The notes below the pieces were generated by a model. The model saw only the letters and a program-made list of their open reading frames with translations, made no database searches and was not told where the DNA came from. Shown here piece after piece: positions 1 to 4,789 of a stretch of DNA of 13,185 nucleotides. Position numbers and translations under genes: made by a program. Position 1 is the stretch's first letter. Each line of letters opens with the position of its first letter. Origin of the DNA: CAVALG01 sp963630555 (GTDB taxonomy: Bacteria; Bacillota; Clostridia; Oscillospirales; Acutalibacteraceae); NCBI GenBank assembly GCA_963630555.1, contig CAVGND010000039.1, positions 1 through 13,185 on the forward strand, written 5' to 3'.

Positions 1-231
1 TTCACGGGCTTCTCTGGCATTGCGCAAAAGCAGATTATACAGTTCTTCGGTATATACGCCTACATAAGTAGATGTCAGTTTTCCTGCTACACGTTTTCTC
101 ACATAAAGGTATTTCCCGTCGCCGCGTTCTTTGATTTCGGGCGTGCCGTCATAGGGCATTAAGCTCAGTCTGGCATTGAGGTCAGCGCGACTTCTGAGCA
201 ATTCCTGTATTTCGCTATATTGTACTGCCAT
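1..231 (-). CDS. Small conserved-looking protein, N-terminal 77 residues (partial, unrecognised)
   Basis: The first 77 codons of a gene read leftward off the window edge. The ATG at 231 has an ideal AGGAGG ribosome binding site at 239-244 and a near-consensus promoter upstream. The protein starts MAVQYSEIQELLRSRADL and then carries a basic, beta-rich stretch (KYLYVRKRVAGKLTSTYVGVY) followed by a helix (ELYNLLLRNAREARE). I see no signal peptide, membrane segment or catalytic motif in this part. The segment vaguely resembles N-terminal regions I associate with Firmicutes Fic-type or toxin-antitoxin proteins, but that is an impression and not an assignment. The repeated operator-like boxes over its promoter suggest tight repression, possibly autoregulation. 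It lies outside the putative integrated element that begins near 830. Confidence 0.8.
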   Translation of the reverse strand, partial: MAVQYSEIQELLRSRADLNARLSLMPYDGTPEIKERGDGKYLYVRKRVAGKLTSTYVGVYTEELYNLLLRNAREARE

Positions 232-245
232 TGCAGCTCCTCCTT

Positions 246-313
246 TTGGGGAACAATTCTTTCGATCATTATATCAGAATGTTCCCCAACAGTCAACAAG
301 TATTGGGGAACAA
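246..313. repeat. Three TTGGGGAACA boxes, candidate operators
   Basis: The same 10-11-base word occurs three times: TTGGGGAACAA at 246-256, the reverse complement TGTTCCCCAA at 280-289, and TTGGGGAACAA at 303-313. A weaker half copy (TTCCCCAA) lies near 337-344. Relative to the leftward promoter they fall just upstream of -35, between -35 and -10, and between the transcription start and the ribosome binding site. This is the layout of a repressor operator array. The protein that binds is not evident in the window. Confidence 0.65.
268..296 (-). promoter_or_regulatory. Sigma-A-type promoter of the leftward small gene
   Basis: On the minus strand there is TTGACT (291-296), a 17-base spacer, then a perfect TATAAT (268-273). 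The start codon lies 36 bases downstream of the -10 box, and an AGGAGG site sits between them. A TTGGGGAACA box fills much of the spacer, so a bound protein would block RNA polymerase. Confidence 0.8.
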
Positions 314-734
314 TTTTGAAAAACAATCTTTAATTTTTTCCCCAATCTTGCAGATACATAATATGGTATGCCCTGATTTCGGAAACGGCAGAAAATATGA
401 TCCTGTTTAGCAGTTCTAAAACTTTTTGCAGTTTTCCAACGAGGACTTCTTCGGCATTTTTCTTTCTGCCGATTTGAACCCCGACCACTAAAACCTACAC
501 ATGACTTTTGGTGCGGTTGTCCGCAACCGGGTGTTTTGAAAATCGGCAAATTTCTGTTCGGCGAAAATCATTCTAATACACCAAAAAGTAGGCAAGCCTT
601 AAAAAGCCTTATTTCATGCGGTGCTTGGCGATTTTTAATTCTAATATTCACGGGCAGAAAAGAGAACAAAATCGGCTCGGAAAAGCGGCAGAAACACAAA
701 AAATCAAGGTCGGAGAATTTTTGTCGAATAGAAA
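314..734. other. Gene-poor stretch left of the tRNA fragment
   Basis: I find no convincing gene. Open frames here lack ribosome binding sites and have the low-complexity composition of translated non-coding DNA. Visible structures are a perfect 6-bp hairpin CGGTTG-TCCG-CAACCG at 514-529 and one copy of the inverted repeat described separately (494-537). Confidence 0.5.
494..537 (+). repeat. Imperfect inverted repeat, left copy
   Basis: The sequence beginning CCTACACATGACTTTTGGTGC, followed by a GC-rich hairpin and ACCGG-TGTTTT, recurs in inverted orientation at 1071-1112. The outer block (CCTACAC, then GACTTTTGGTGC) is nearly identical. The inner hairpin has diverged but keeps an ACCGG end. 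The pair brackets the tRNA fragment and the presumed att region. It could be a dispersed intergenic repeat family or the decayed ends of a small element. Confidence 0.5.
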
Positions 735-767
735 GAACCCTTGAAAACACTGGGTTTTCAAGGGTTC
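735..767 (-). terminator. Hairpin terminator downstream of the tRNA-Ser fragment
   Basis: A perfect 14-bp inverted repeat (GAACCCTTGAAAAC at 735-748, GTTTTCAAGGGTTC at 754-767) has a 5-base loop. Read on the minus strand it starts 3 bases after the encoded CCA of the tRNA fragment and is followed by a T-rich TTTCTATT. This fits the original tRNA-Ser transcription terminator, which marks this side as the native chromosomal side of the junction. Confidence 0.6.
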
Positions 768-770
768 CGT

Positions 771-829
771 TGGCGGAGAGGATGGGATTCGAACCCATGT
801 GCGATTGCTCGCAAACTGATTTCGAGTCA
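771..829 (-). tRNA. 3' part of a tRNA-Ser(CGA) gene; probable att site (truncated, not functional)
   Basis: Read on the minus strand the segment holds, in order: the anticodon loop CTCGAAA (anticodon CGA), the 3' anticodon stem TCAGT, a class II variable arm TGCGA-GCAA-TCGCA, the T arm ATGGG-TTCGAAT-CCCAT, and the 3' acceptor strand CCTCTCC-G-CCA. Similarity stops at the 5' anticodon stem. Beyond position 830 there is no D arm and no GGAGAGG acceptor strand. About 32 bases of the 5' part are therefore absent and the gene cannot make a tRNA. Tyrosine-recombinase elements often integrate in tRNA anticodon or T loops and leave a duplicated 3' part at the far end. Because the terminator-bearing side is on the left, the inserted element should extend rightward. 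Confidence 0.85.
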
Positions 830-892
830 AGTTGCCAAAACCGAACTTGGCGGAATTTGACGGAAGATAACGGCAGATGCGAGAACCCCGAA

Positions 893-914
893 AAAGCCCT
901 GTTTTCAAGGCTTT
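893..914 (-). terminator. Terminator-like hairpin near the att junction
   Basis: On the minus strand this reads AAAGCC, a 10-base loop, then GGCTTT continuing into TTC. The stem is only 6 bp. A gene ending here from the right on the minus strand would be the natural client, but none is visible, so it may be a relic. Confidence 0.3.
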
Positions 915-1070
915 CCGCACCTGTTCGCATCGAAAACGCAGTGAAAATCCGAGTCCGAGAGTCTCCTCCGATTTTGCGGAGTTCTAACGGATTTTCGGAA
1001 AAGCCTATTAGAATTTTTGATAGAACCGAGCGCTTTTTCGACCCAAAATCACGCTTTTGGCAGTGCGTGA

Positions 1071-1112
1071 AAAGCACCGGTTATGCCGGACTGCACCAAA
1101 AGTCGTGTAGGC
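1071..1112 (-). repeat. Imperfect inverted repeat, right copy
   Basis: The reverse complement of this segment begins GCCTACACGACTTTTGGTGC and continues through a GC-rich inverted block to ACCGGTGCTTTT. It matches the left copy at 494-537 apart from a two-base indel near the start and a diverged hairpin core. Confidence 0.5.
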
Positions 1113-1179
1113 AAATGCCGGGAAGGAATCAAAACTGCCGCTATCGGCAAAAATATAAGTGAAAACAGATTTTGATTGA

Positions 1180-1208
1180 TTGATTTTTTGCCGATAATGT
1201 GGTATACT
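1180..1208 (+). promoter_or_regulatory. Extended -10 promoter of the Fic gene
   Basis: TTGATT (1180-1185), a 17-base spacer and TATACT (1203-1208), with TG at 1200-1201 giving a TGn extended -10. The Fic start codon is 25 bases downstream of the -10, behind a GGAGG site at 1224-1228. Confidence 0.65.
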
Positions 1209-1233
1209 GATAATAGTAACTTCGGAGGGCAAA

Positions 1234-2133
1234 ATGATGAAATATTTATCCGTAAAAGAGATAGCGGCGCTTTGGAATACCTCCGAGCGCAGCGTTCGCA
1301 ACTATTGCACGGCAGGCCGCGTCCCCGGCGCTTTTCTGACGGGCAAGACTTGGAATATTCCCGAAAACGCTGAGAAGCCCGAACGGAGCAATAAAAGCAA
1401 ACCCGCACCGCAGACTTTGGCAGATATTCTCAAAGAGGAAAAGCGCAGCCAAACCCACGGCGGAATTTATCATAAGGTGCAGGTGGAACTCACCTACAAC
1501 TCCAATCACATGGAGGGCAGCCGCCTGACCCACGATCAGACACGCTTTATTTTTGAAACCAACACCGTCGGCATTACCGAGGAAGGCGTGCGGGTGGACG
1601 ATATCATCGAAACCGCCAACCACTTCCGCTGTATTGACGAGGTCATCGAAAGCGCAAAATCGCAGCTCAGCGAGAAATTCATCAAACACCTGCATTTTAT
1701 TCTGAAAACCGGAACAAGCGACGCAAAGAAAGATTGGTCTGCCGTCGGCGATTATAAAAAACTGCCGAACGGGGTTGGCGGGCTGGAAACAGTCTTGCCC
1801 GAAGAAGTGTCGGCAGAAATGAAAAGGCTGCTCGAAGCGTATAACGGCAAGGAAACGATGACGCTTGAAGATATCCTTGCGTTTCATGTGCGATTTGAGC
1901 GCATTCACCCCTTCCAGGACGGCAACGGACGTGTTGGGAGGCTGATCATGTTCAAGGAATGCCTGAAACACAATATCGTGCCGTTTATTATTGAGGACGG
2001 TATAAAAATGTTCTATTACCGCGGGCTGCAGGAGTGGGACCGGGAAAAGGGCTATCTGACCGACACCTGCCTTTCAGCACAGGATACATTCAAGAAATAC
2101 CTGGATTATTTCAGAATACTGTATGAAAACTGA
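1234..2133 (+). CDS. Fic-domain protein with N-terminal helix-turn-helix (probable AMP transferase)
   Basis: Fic enzymes transfer AMP (sometimes another phosphate-containing group) from a nucleotide to hydroxyl side chains of target proteins. The canonical signature HPFQDGNGRVGR is intact at residues 225-236, with the catalytic histidine at 225 and the phosphate-binding loop after it. Upstream, S90-N-H-M-E94-G95 matches the (S/T)xxxE(G/N) inhibitory motif, so the autoinhibitory helix is N-terminal to the core (class II type) and the enzyme is probably held inactive in cis. Residues 1 to about 50 (SVKEIAALWNTSERSVRNYC) form a MerR/excisionase-like helix-turn-helix, suggesting DNA binding or autoregulation. 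At 299 residues it is normal for this architecture. The second ATG (1237) has the better distance to the GGAGG. It has its own promoter and terminator, so it is a separate unit from the operon to its right, and it is clearly more GC-rich. Its target is unknown. Confidence 0.93.
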   Translation: MMKYLSVKEIAALWNTSERSVRNYCTAGRVPGAFLTGKTWNIPENAEKPERSNKSKPAPQTLADILKEEKRSQTHGGIYHKVQVELTYNSNHMEGSRLTHDQTRFIFETNTVGITEEGVRVDDIIETANHFRCIDEVIESAKSQLSEKFIKHLHFILKTGTSDAKKDWSAVGDYKKLPNGVGGLETVLPEEVSAEMKRLLEAYNGKETMTLEDILAFHVRFERIHPFQDGNGRVGRLIMFKECLKHNIVPFIIEDGIKMFYYRGLQEWDREKGYLTDTCLSAQDTFKKYLDYFRILYEN

Positions 2134-2136
2134 AAA

Positions 2137-2177
2137 CCTCACGCACGGCTCATCCAAAGCTGTGCGTGAGGTTTTTT
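2137..2177 (+). terminator. Intrinsic terminator of the Fic gene
   Basis: A 14-bp stem (2137-2150 pairing with 2158-2171, one G-U pair) with a 7-base loop is followed by six Ts. It starts 4 bases after the Fic stop codon. Confidence 0.93.
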
Positions 2178-2362
2178 GTAATATACCACCTTTGCGAAAA
2201 TGATAAAACGGCCCTCGCAGCAGCGCTGTTTTAGGTTGTTGTACGAACTTGAAATAACGATCGTGCGATAGTGTCTTATCTTATTTTGCACTTGACAGCA
2301 ACGGAAAAAGCAGAAAGTTATCGAATAATATTCGAAGTTCGGCGGGAAAGCGTCGAATTATC
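2178..2362. promoter_or_regulatory. Intergenic region with a TCGAATA palindrome upstream of the HTH gene
   Basis: No gene is seen. A 15-base palindrome TCGAATA-A-TATTCGA lies at 2321-2335, about 28 bases upstream of the -35 box of the regulator gene. A further half-like TCGAATTA lies at 2353-2360, just before that -35. Related TCGAAT words appear in the next intergenic region (2735-2740 inverted, 2857-2862). These are candidate binding sites for the HTH regulator. A consensus-like TTGACA at 2292-2297 has no -10 box at a usable distance. Confidence 0.35.
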
Positions 2363-2391
2363 TTGTAAAAAAGGCGTTCTTGTGGTATAAT
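2363..2391 (+). promoter_or_regulatory. Extended -10 promoter of the HTH regulator
   Basis: TTGTAA (2363-2368), a 17-base spacer and a perfect TATAAT (2386-2391), with TG at 2383-2384 as an extended -10. Transcription would start about 35-40 bases before the ATG at 2436. Confidence 0.8.
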
Positions 2392-2435
2392 GTAGCTTGT
2401 TAAATTGTAGTTATTTTTCAAAGGTGAGGTTTCAA

Positions 2436-2648
2436 ATGAAGAAAGCAAGTTATAAAAAGCTGTGGAAACTCCTTGTTGACAAAGAAATGAGTAAATCAGA
2501 CTTGCATAAAGCCACGGGACTCTCTTCCAGCACAATGACAAAACTCCGCCGCAGCGAGGATGTTTCTATGGAAGCTCTCCGTAAAATCTGCACTGTCCTC
2601 GATTGTAATATTGCCGATATCGTTGAGTTTGAAAAGGAAAGCAATTGA
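2436..2648 (+). CDS. Small XRE/Cro-type HTH transcriptional regulator
   Basis: A 70-residue protein that is almost entirely one Cro/CI-like helix-turn-helix domain. Helices 2 and 3 lie around residues 19-38 (SKSDLHKATGLSSSTMTKLR), followed by the usual MEALRKICTVLDCNIADIVEF tail. It matches the compact single-domain HTH type found beside methylase and defence genes. I chose the ATG at 2436 over the in-frame TTG at 2397 because GGTGAGG at 2423-2429 is well placed and the HTH fold needs nothing further upstream. The TTG would lie only 5 bases after the -10 box. It stands alone, co-directional with and about 290 bases before the DISARM operon. By analogy with restriction-modification controller proteins it may set the timing of methylase and defence expression. 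That role is inferred. Confidence 0.88.
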   Translation: MKKASYKKLWKLLVDKEMSKSDLHKATGLSSSTMTKLRRSEDVSMEALRKICTVLDCNIADIVEFEKESN

Positions 2649-2771
2649 CAAAATATAACGAAGCACTTGGTAAAGTTTCCCGAGTACAAACAACAAGTTC
2701 TTATACGCGTAATGAAAAGTGCAGTATTCCGAGGATTCGATTCATTACCAAATGAAAAGAATAAAATTTGT

Positions 2772-2800
2772 TGTCAATAGTGTTTGTAAAACTTATGACA
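2772..2800. promoter_or_regulatory. Imperfect palindrome over the operon -35 box, candidate operator
   Basis: TGTCAATAGT (2772-2781) and ACTTATGACA (2791-2800) are inverted copies matching at 8 of 10 positions, separated by 9 bases. The centre coincides with the proposed -35 hexamer TTGTAA (2784-2789). A dimeric HTH protein bound here would occlude polymerase. The small XRE regulator just upstream is the natural candidate. Confidence 0.45.
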
Positions 2801-2812
2801 CCATTTTATACA
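2784..2812 (+). promoter_or_regulatory. Probable promoter of the DISARM operon
   Basis: TTGTAA (2784-2789), a 17-base spacer and TATACA (2807-2812). The -35 hexamer is identical to that of the HTH regulator promoter. A competing -10 (TATGAT, 2827-2832) has no good -35. Confidence 0.45.
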
Positions 2813-2941
2813 GGTATTTTAAATGATATGATGCTTTAAGTCCGTTTTATTGGACATCGAATCAATTATACTACTAAATATGCGGCATGATAGAGGGAAA
2901 GCGAGCCTTTCTACACTGCATTTAAGATAGGAGCCATCACC

Positions 2942-3361
2942 ATGGATACTCATACGGCAGAACAACGACACAAAAACATGCAGGCAGTACGATGCAAGGA
3001 TACCAAGATTGAGGTTCTTCTGCGAAAAGAGCTTTGGTCACGTGGCATCCGTTACAGGAAAAATGTAAAAGATGTTTTTGGGAAGCCCGATATTGTGTTC
3101 AAAGGAAAAAAGGTTGCCGTTTTTTGTGATAGCGAGTTTTGGCATGGATATAACTGGGATGCAAAACAAAATGACATAAAAAGTCATCGTGATTTTTGGA
3201 TTCCAAAGATAGAAAGAAATATAGAAAGAGACAAAGAGGTTAATGCTGCATTAGAGGCGGGCGGATGGAAAGTCTTGCGTTTTTGGGGCGATGAGATAAA
3301 GAAAAATGTAAAAGCCTGTGCGGATTTAATCGTCGATGCTCTCAAGGAGAGAGATAGATGA
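2942..3361 (+). CDS. vsr: Vsr-like (very short patch repair) endonuclease
   Basis: Vsr enzymes nick beside T:G mismatches that arise when 5-methylcytosine deaminates, starting repair back to C:G. This 139-residue protein aligns along the Vsr fold from memory of the E. coli enzyme: N-terminal RHKNMQAVRCKDTKIEVLLRK (conserved Glu24), GKPDIVF with the catalytic-type Asp50, a beta strand ending VFCDSEFWHG, and the C-terminal RNIERDKEVNAALEAGGWKV block. Asp63 stands where E. coli Vsr has its active-site His64. His68 corresponds to His69. The Cys/His zinc ligands of E. coli Vsr are not present in this stretch. AGGAG at 2929-2933 supports the ATG. The stop overlaps the methylase start (ATGA), so the two are translationally coupled. 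It probably protects methylated sites from mutation. A direct role in DNA cleavage during defence cannot be excluded. Confidence 0.88.
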   Translation: MDTHTAEQRHKNMQAVRCKDTKIEVLLRKELWSRGIRYRKNVKDVFGKPDIVFKGKKVAVFCDSEFWHGYNWDAKQNDIKSHRDFWIPKIERNIERDKEVNAALEAGGWKVLRFWGDEIKKNVKACADLIVDALKERDR

Positions 3362-4773
3362 AGTTGAAAACAATCGATCTGTGTGCAGGTATAGGCGGTA
3401 TACGGAGAGGATTTGAGTTAGCTGGGGATTACAGGAATATTGCTTCAGCTGAAATTGATGAAATGGCTTGCAAAACATATGAGTACCTATTTCACGAAAA
3501 TCCCCGTAATGATGTAACGAACGAAGAATTCAAGAAACACCTCCAAACACTCCACTACGATGTTTTGATGGCAGGGTTTCCATGTCAGGCATTTAGTAGT
3601 GTTGGCTTGCAGCAGGGCTTTGAGGATAAAACAAAAGGCACTATATTTTTTGATATTGCGAAGATTGTTAAGATGACTCGCCCCAAGGTTGTTTTTTTGG
3701 AAAATGTCCAAAATCTTCTTTCACATGACAAGCAAGCAACTTTCAAAACTATTGTTGATACTCTTGATCGACAGCTTGATTATCATATAGTAGGCGTAAC
3801 ACACGATAAAAACGGGAATCCACAATATAAGCGCGCGGCTTTTTTGCGTAATTCCAGAGATTTCGGAGTTCCTCAAAATCGTCCTCGTGTATATATCGTT
3901 GCATTCAGCCGAGCCTATTTCGGACAACACATAAGCCTTCTGCCGGAAGATGCTCCAACAAAAAGATCAAGAGCACCTGTTTTTGAAAGCCTTGAAGATG
4001 TACTGGACAAAAAAGTTGATTCGCGTTTTTTCCTTTCATCAGGATACCTTGAAACTTTGGAAAAGCATATCGTTACACAGCATAATAAAGGATATGGCTT
4101 TGGATATTGCATTGTAAATGCACCGGAGATTGAAAATCCAATTGCCAATACACTGCTTGCAACTGGTGGCTCTGGGCGTGAGCGAAATCTAATATATGAC
4201 CCAATCAATGGCGCTTCTTGTGCTGGGACAAGCATAAAAGGCAAGTATTCTCCGATAAACGATAAATTTGTCCGAACAATGACACCAAATGAATGGGGGC
4301 GGCTTCAAGGATTTATCGGGTATGCTTTTGTAGATGAAAACGGTACTGATCACTTCATGTTTCCGGAAGGTATCCCTAATGTACAAAAGTTTAAGCAATT
4401 CGGCAACTCGGTTACTATTCCAGTTATTGAGGAATACGCTCTTTTTATTCAGCAGTGCTGTAATACGATGTATAACGCTTTTTCGCCCGTTGAAAAGCGA
4501 ATCTTCAGCATGTACGGGAACGAATTTTTGCTTTGTAGCCTGATAAACCGAGAATTAGCTTATCACTTGAGAACAGATACACTAAATCGGTATTTCAGCA
4601 TTGTATACCACTATAAGTTGAACTGTTTTCGTATAAAAGATTTGGCAAGATACCTTGATGTATCTGCAGCGCGGGCATCACAAATTATAACTCAATTGGC
4701 TCAGATCGGGTGTCTACATCAAGAATCTGATGGCACATACCAATTTGAAGACTTGCTGTCCTTCAGCAAATGA
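3358..4773 (+). CDS. drmMII: C5-cytosine DNA methyltransferase of DISARM, with C-terminal HTH-like extension
   Basis: It transfers a methyl group from S-adenosylmethionine to cytosine C5, marking host DNA. All core motifs are present: motif I DLCAGIGG (7-14), motif IV GFPCQ with catalytic Cys76, motif VI ENV (115-117), motif VIII QNRPR (173-177), a target-recognition region at roughly 185-300 (with GGSGRERNLI), motif IX RTMTPNEWGRLQGF (306-319) and motif X QFGNSV (347-352). The methylase fold ends near residue 362. A further ~110 residues follow, ending in a winged-helix-like segment (about 425-465, IKDLARYLDVSAARASQIITQ) that a plain methylase does not need. Start: AGGAG at 3345-3349, 8 bases before the ATG, which overlaps the vsr stop. 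The downstream drmE-like, drmA and drmB genes identify it as the class 2 DISARM methylase. Its target sequence cannot be read from the sequence; a CCWGG-like site would fit the Vsr partner but is a guess. Confidence 0.92.
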   Translation: MKLKTIDLCAGIGGIRRGFELAGDYRNIASAEIDEMACKTYEYLFHENPRNDVTNEEFKKHLQTLHYDVLMAGFPCQAFSSVGLQQGFEDKTKGTIFFDIAKIVKMTRPKVVFLENVQNLLSHDKQATFKTIVDTLDRQLDYHIVGVTHDKNGNPQYKRAAFLRNSRDFGVPQNRPRVYIVAFSRAYFGQHISLLPEDAPTKRSRAPVFESLEDVLDKKVDSRFFLSSGYLETLEKHIVTQHNKGYGFGYCIVNAPEIENPIANTLLATGGSGRERNLIYDPINGASCAGTSIKGKYSPINDKFVRTMTPNEWGRLQGFIGYAFVDENGTDHFMFPEGIPNVQKFKQFGNSVTIPVIEEYALFIQQCCNTMYNAFSPVEKRIFSMYGNEFLLCSLINRELAYHLRTDTLNRYFSIVYHYKLNCFRIKDLARYLDVSAARASQIITQLAQIGCLHQESDGTYQFEDLLSFSK

Positions 4774-4789
4774 AAGGAAGTGCATCAAA

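Larger units (their letters stand above)
830..1179. other. Junction-proximal non-coding stretch
   Basis: I see no supportable gene between the tRNA fragment and the promoter at 1180. Open frames crossing it on both strands translate the tRNA and lack ribosome binding sites. Visible structures are a terminator-like hairpin at 893-914, a short hairpin CTCCG-N6-CGGAG at 966-981, and the right copy of the inverted repeat at 1071-1112. It could be the attachment-site arm of an integrative element. No integrase or excisionase sequence is recognisable in it. Confidence 0.5.
2649..2941. other. Regulatory gap before the defence operon
   Basis: No supportable gene. A 36-codon open frame overlapping the regulator stop has only a TTG start and no resemblance to anything. 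The stretch is AT-rich and holds the candidate operator and promoter listed separately. It also has a short GTCC-N8-GGAC inverted repeat at 2840-2855 and an alternative -10-like TATGAT at 2827-2832. The leader from the proposed promoter to the first operon gene would be about 120 bases. I saw no convincing terminator after the regulator, so read-through from it is possible. Confidence 0.5.

Noticed and set aside
473..492. GATTTGAACCCCGACC, resembling the T arm of a second tRNA on the minus strand
   Set aside because: The flanking bases do not pair as a T stem (CGGGG against CGGCA), and no acceptor or anticodon arm is nearby.
274..549. A 91-codon minus-strand frame left of the tRNA fragment
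   Set aside because: There is no ribosome binding site. It covers the operator boxes and the promoter of the leftward gene, and its composition is rich in Arg, Lys and Ser without pattern.
568..1077. A 169-codon open frame on the minus strand over the same region
   Set aside because: It runs through the tRNA fragment and its terminator and has no ribosome binding site or recognisable domain.
536..1162. A 208-codon open frame on the plus strand
   Set aside because: It translates the antisense of the tRNA-Ser fragment (giving AERMGFEPMCDC) and both hairpins, and it lacks a ribosome binding site. It is a chance frame.
1246..1971. A 241-codon minus-strand frame
   Set aside because: It is entirely antisense to the Fic gene, whose motifs are intact on the plus strand.
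2397..2435. TTG start giving the HTH regulator 13 more residues
   Set aside because: It lies 5 bases after the -10 box, where the transcript itself would begin, and has no ribosome binding site. The ATG at 2436 has GGTGAGG.
2645..2755. A 36-codon open frame starting with TTG overlapping the HTH regulator stop
   Set aside because: It is short, has no ribosome binding site of its own, and matches nothing I recognise. A chance frame is the simpler reading.
4730..4789. ATG start for the DrmE-like protein inside the methylase gene
   Set aside because: It needs a 44-base overlap and has no site upstream. The GTG at 4790 is preceded by AAAGGAAG at good distance.
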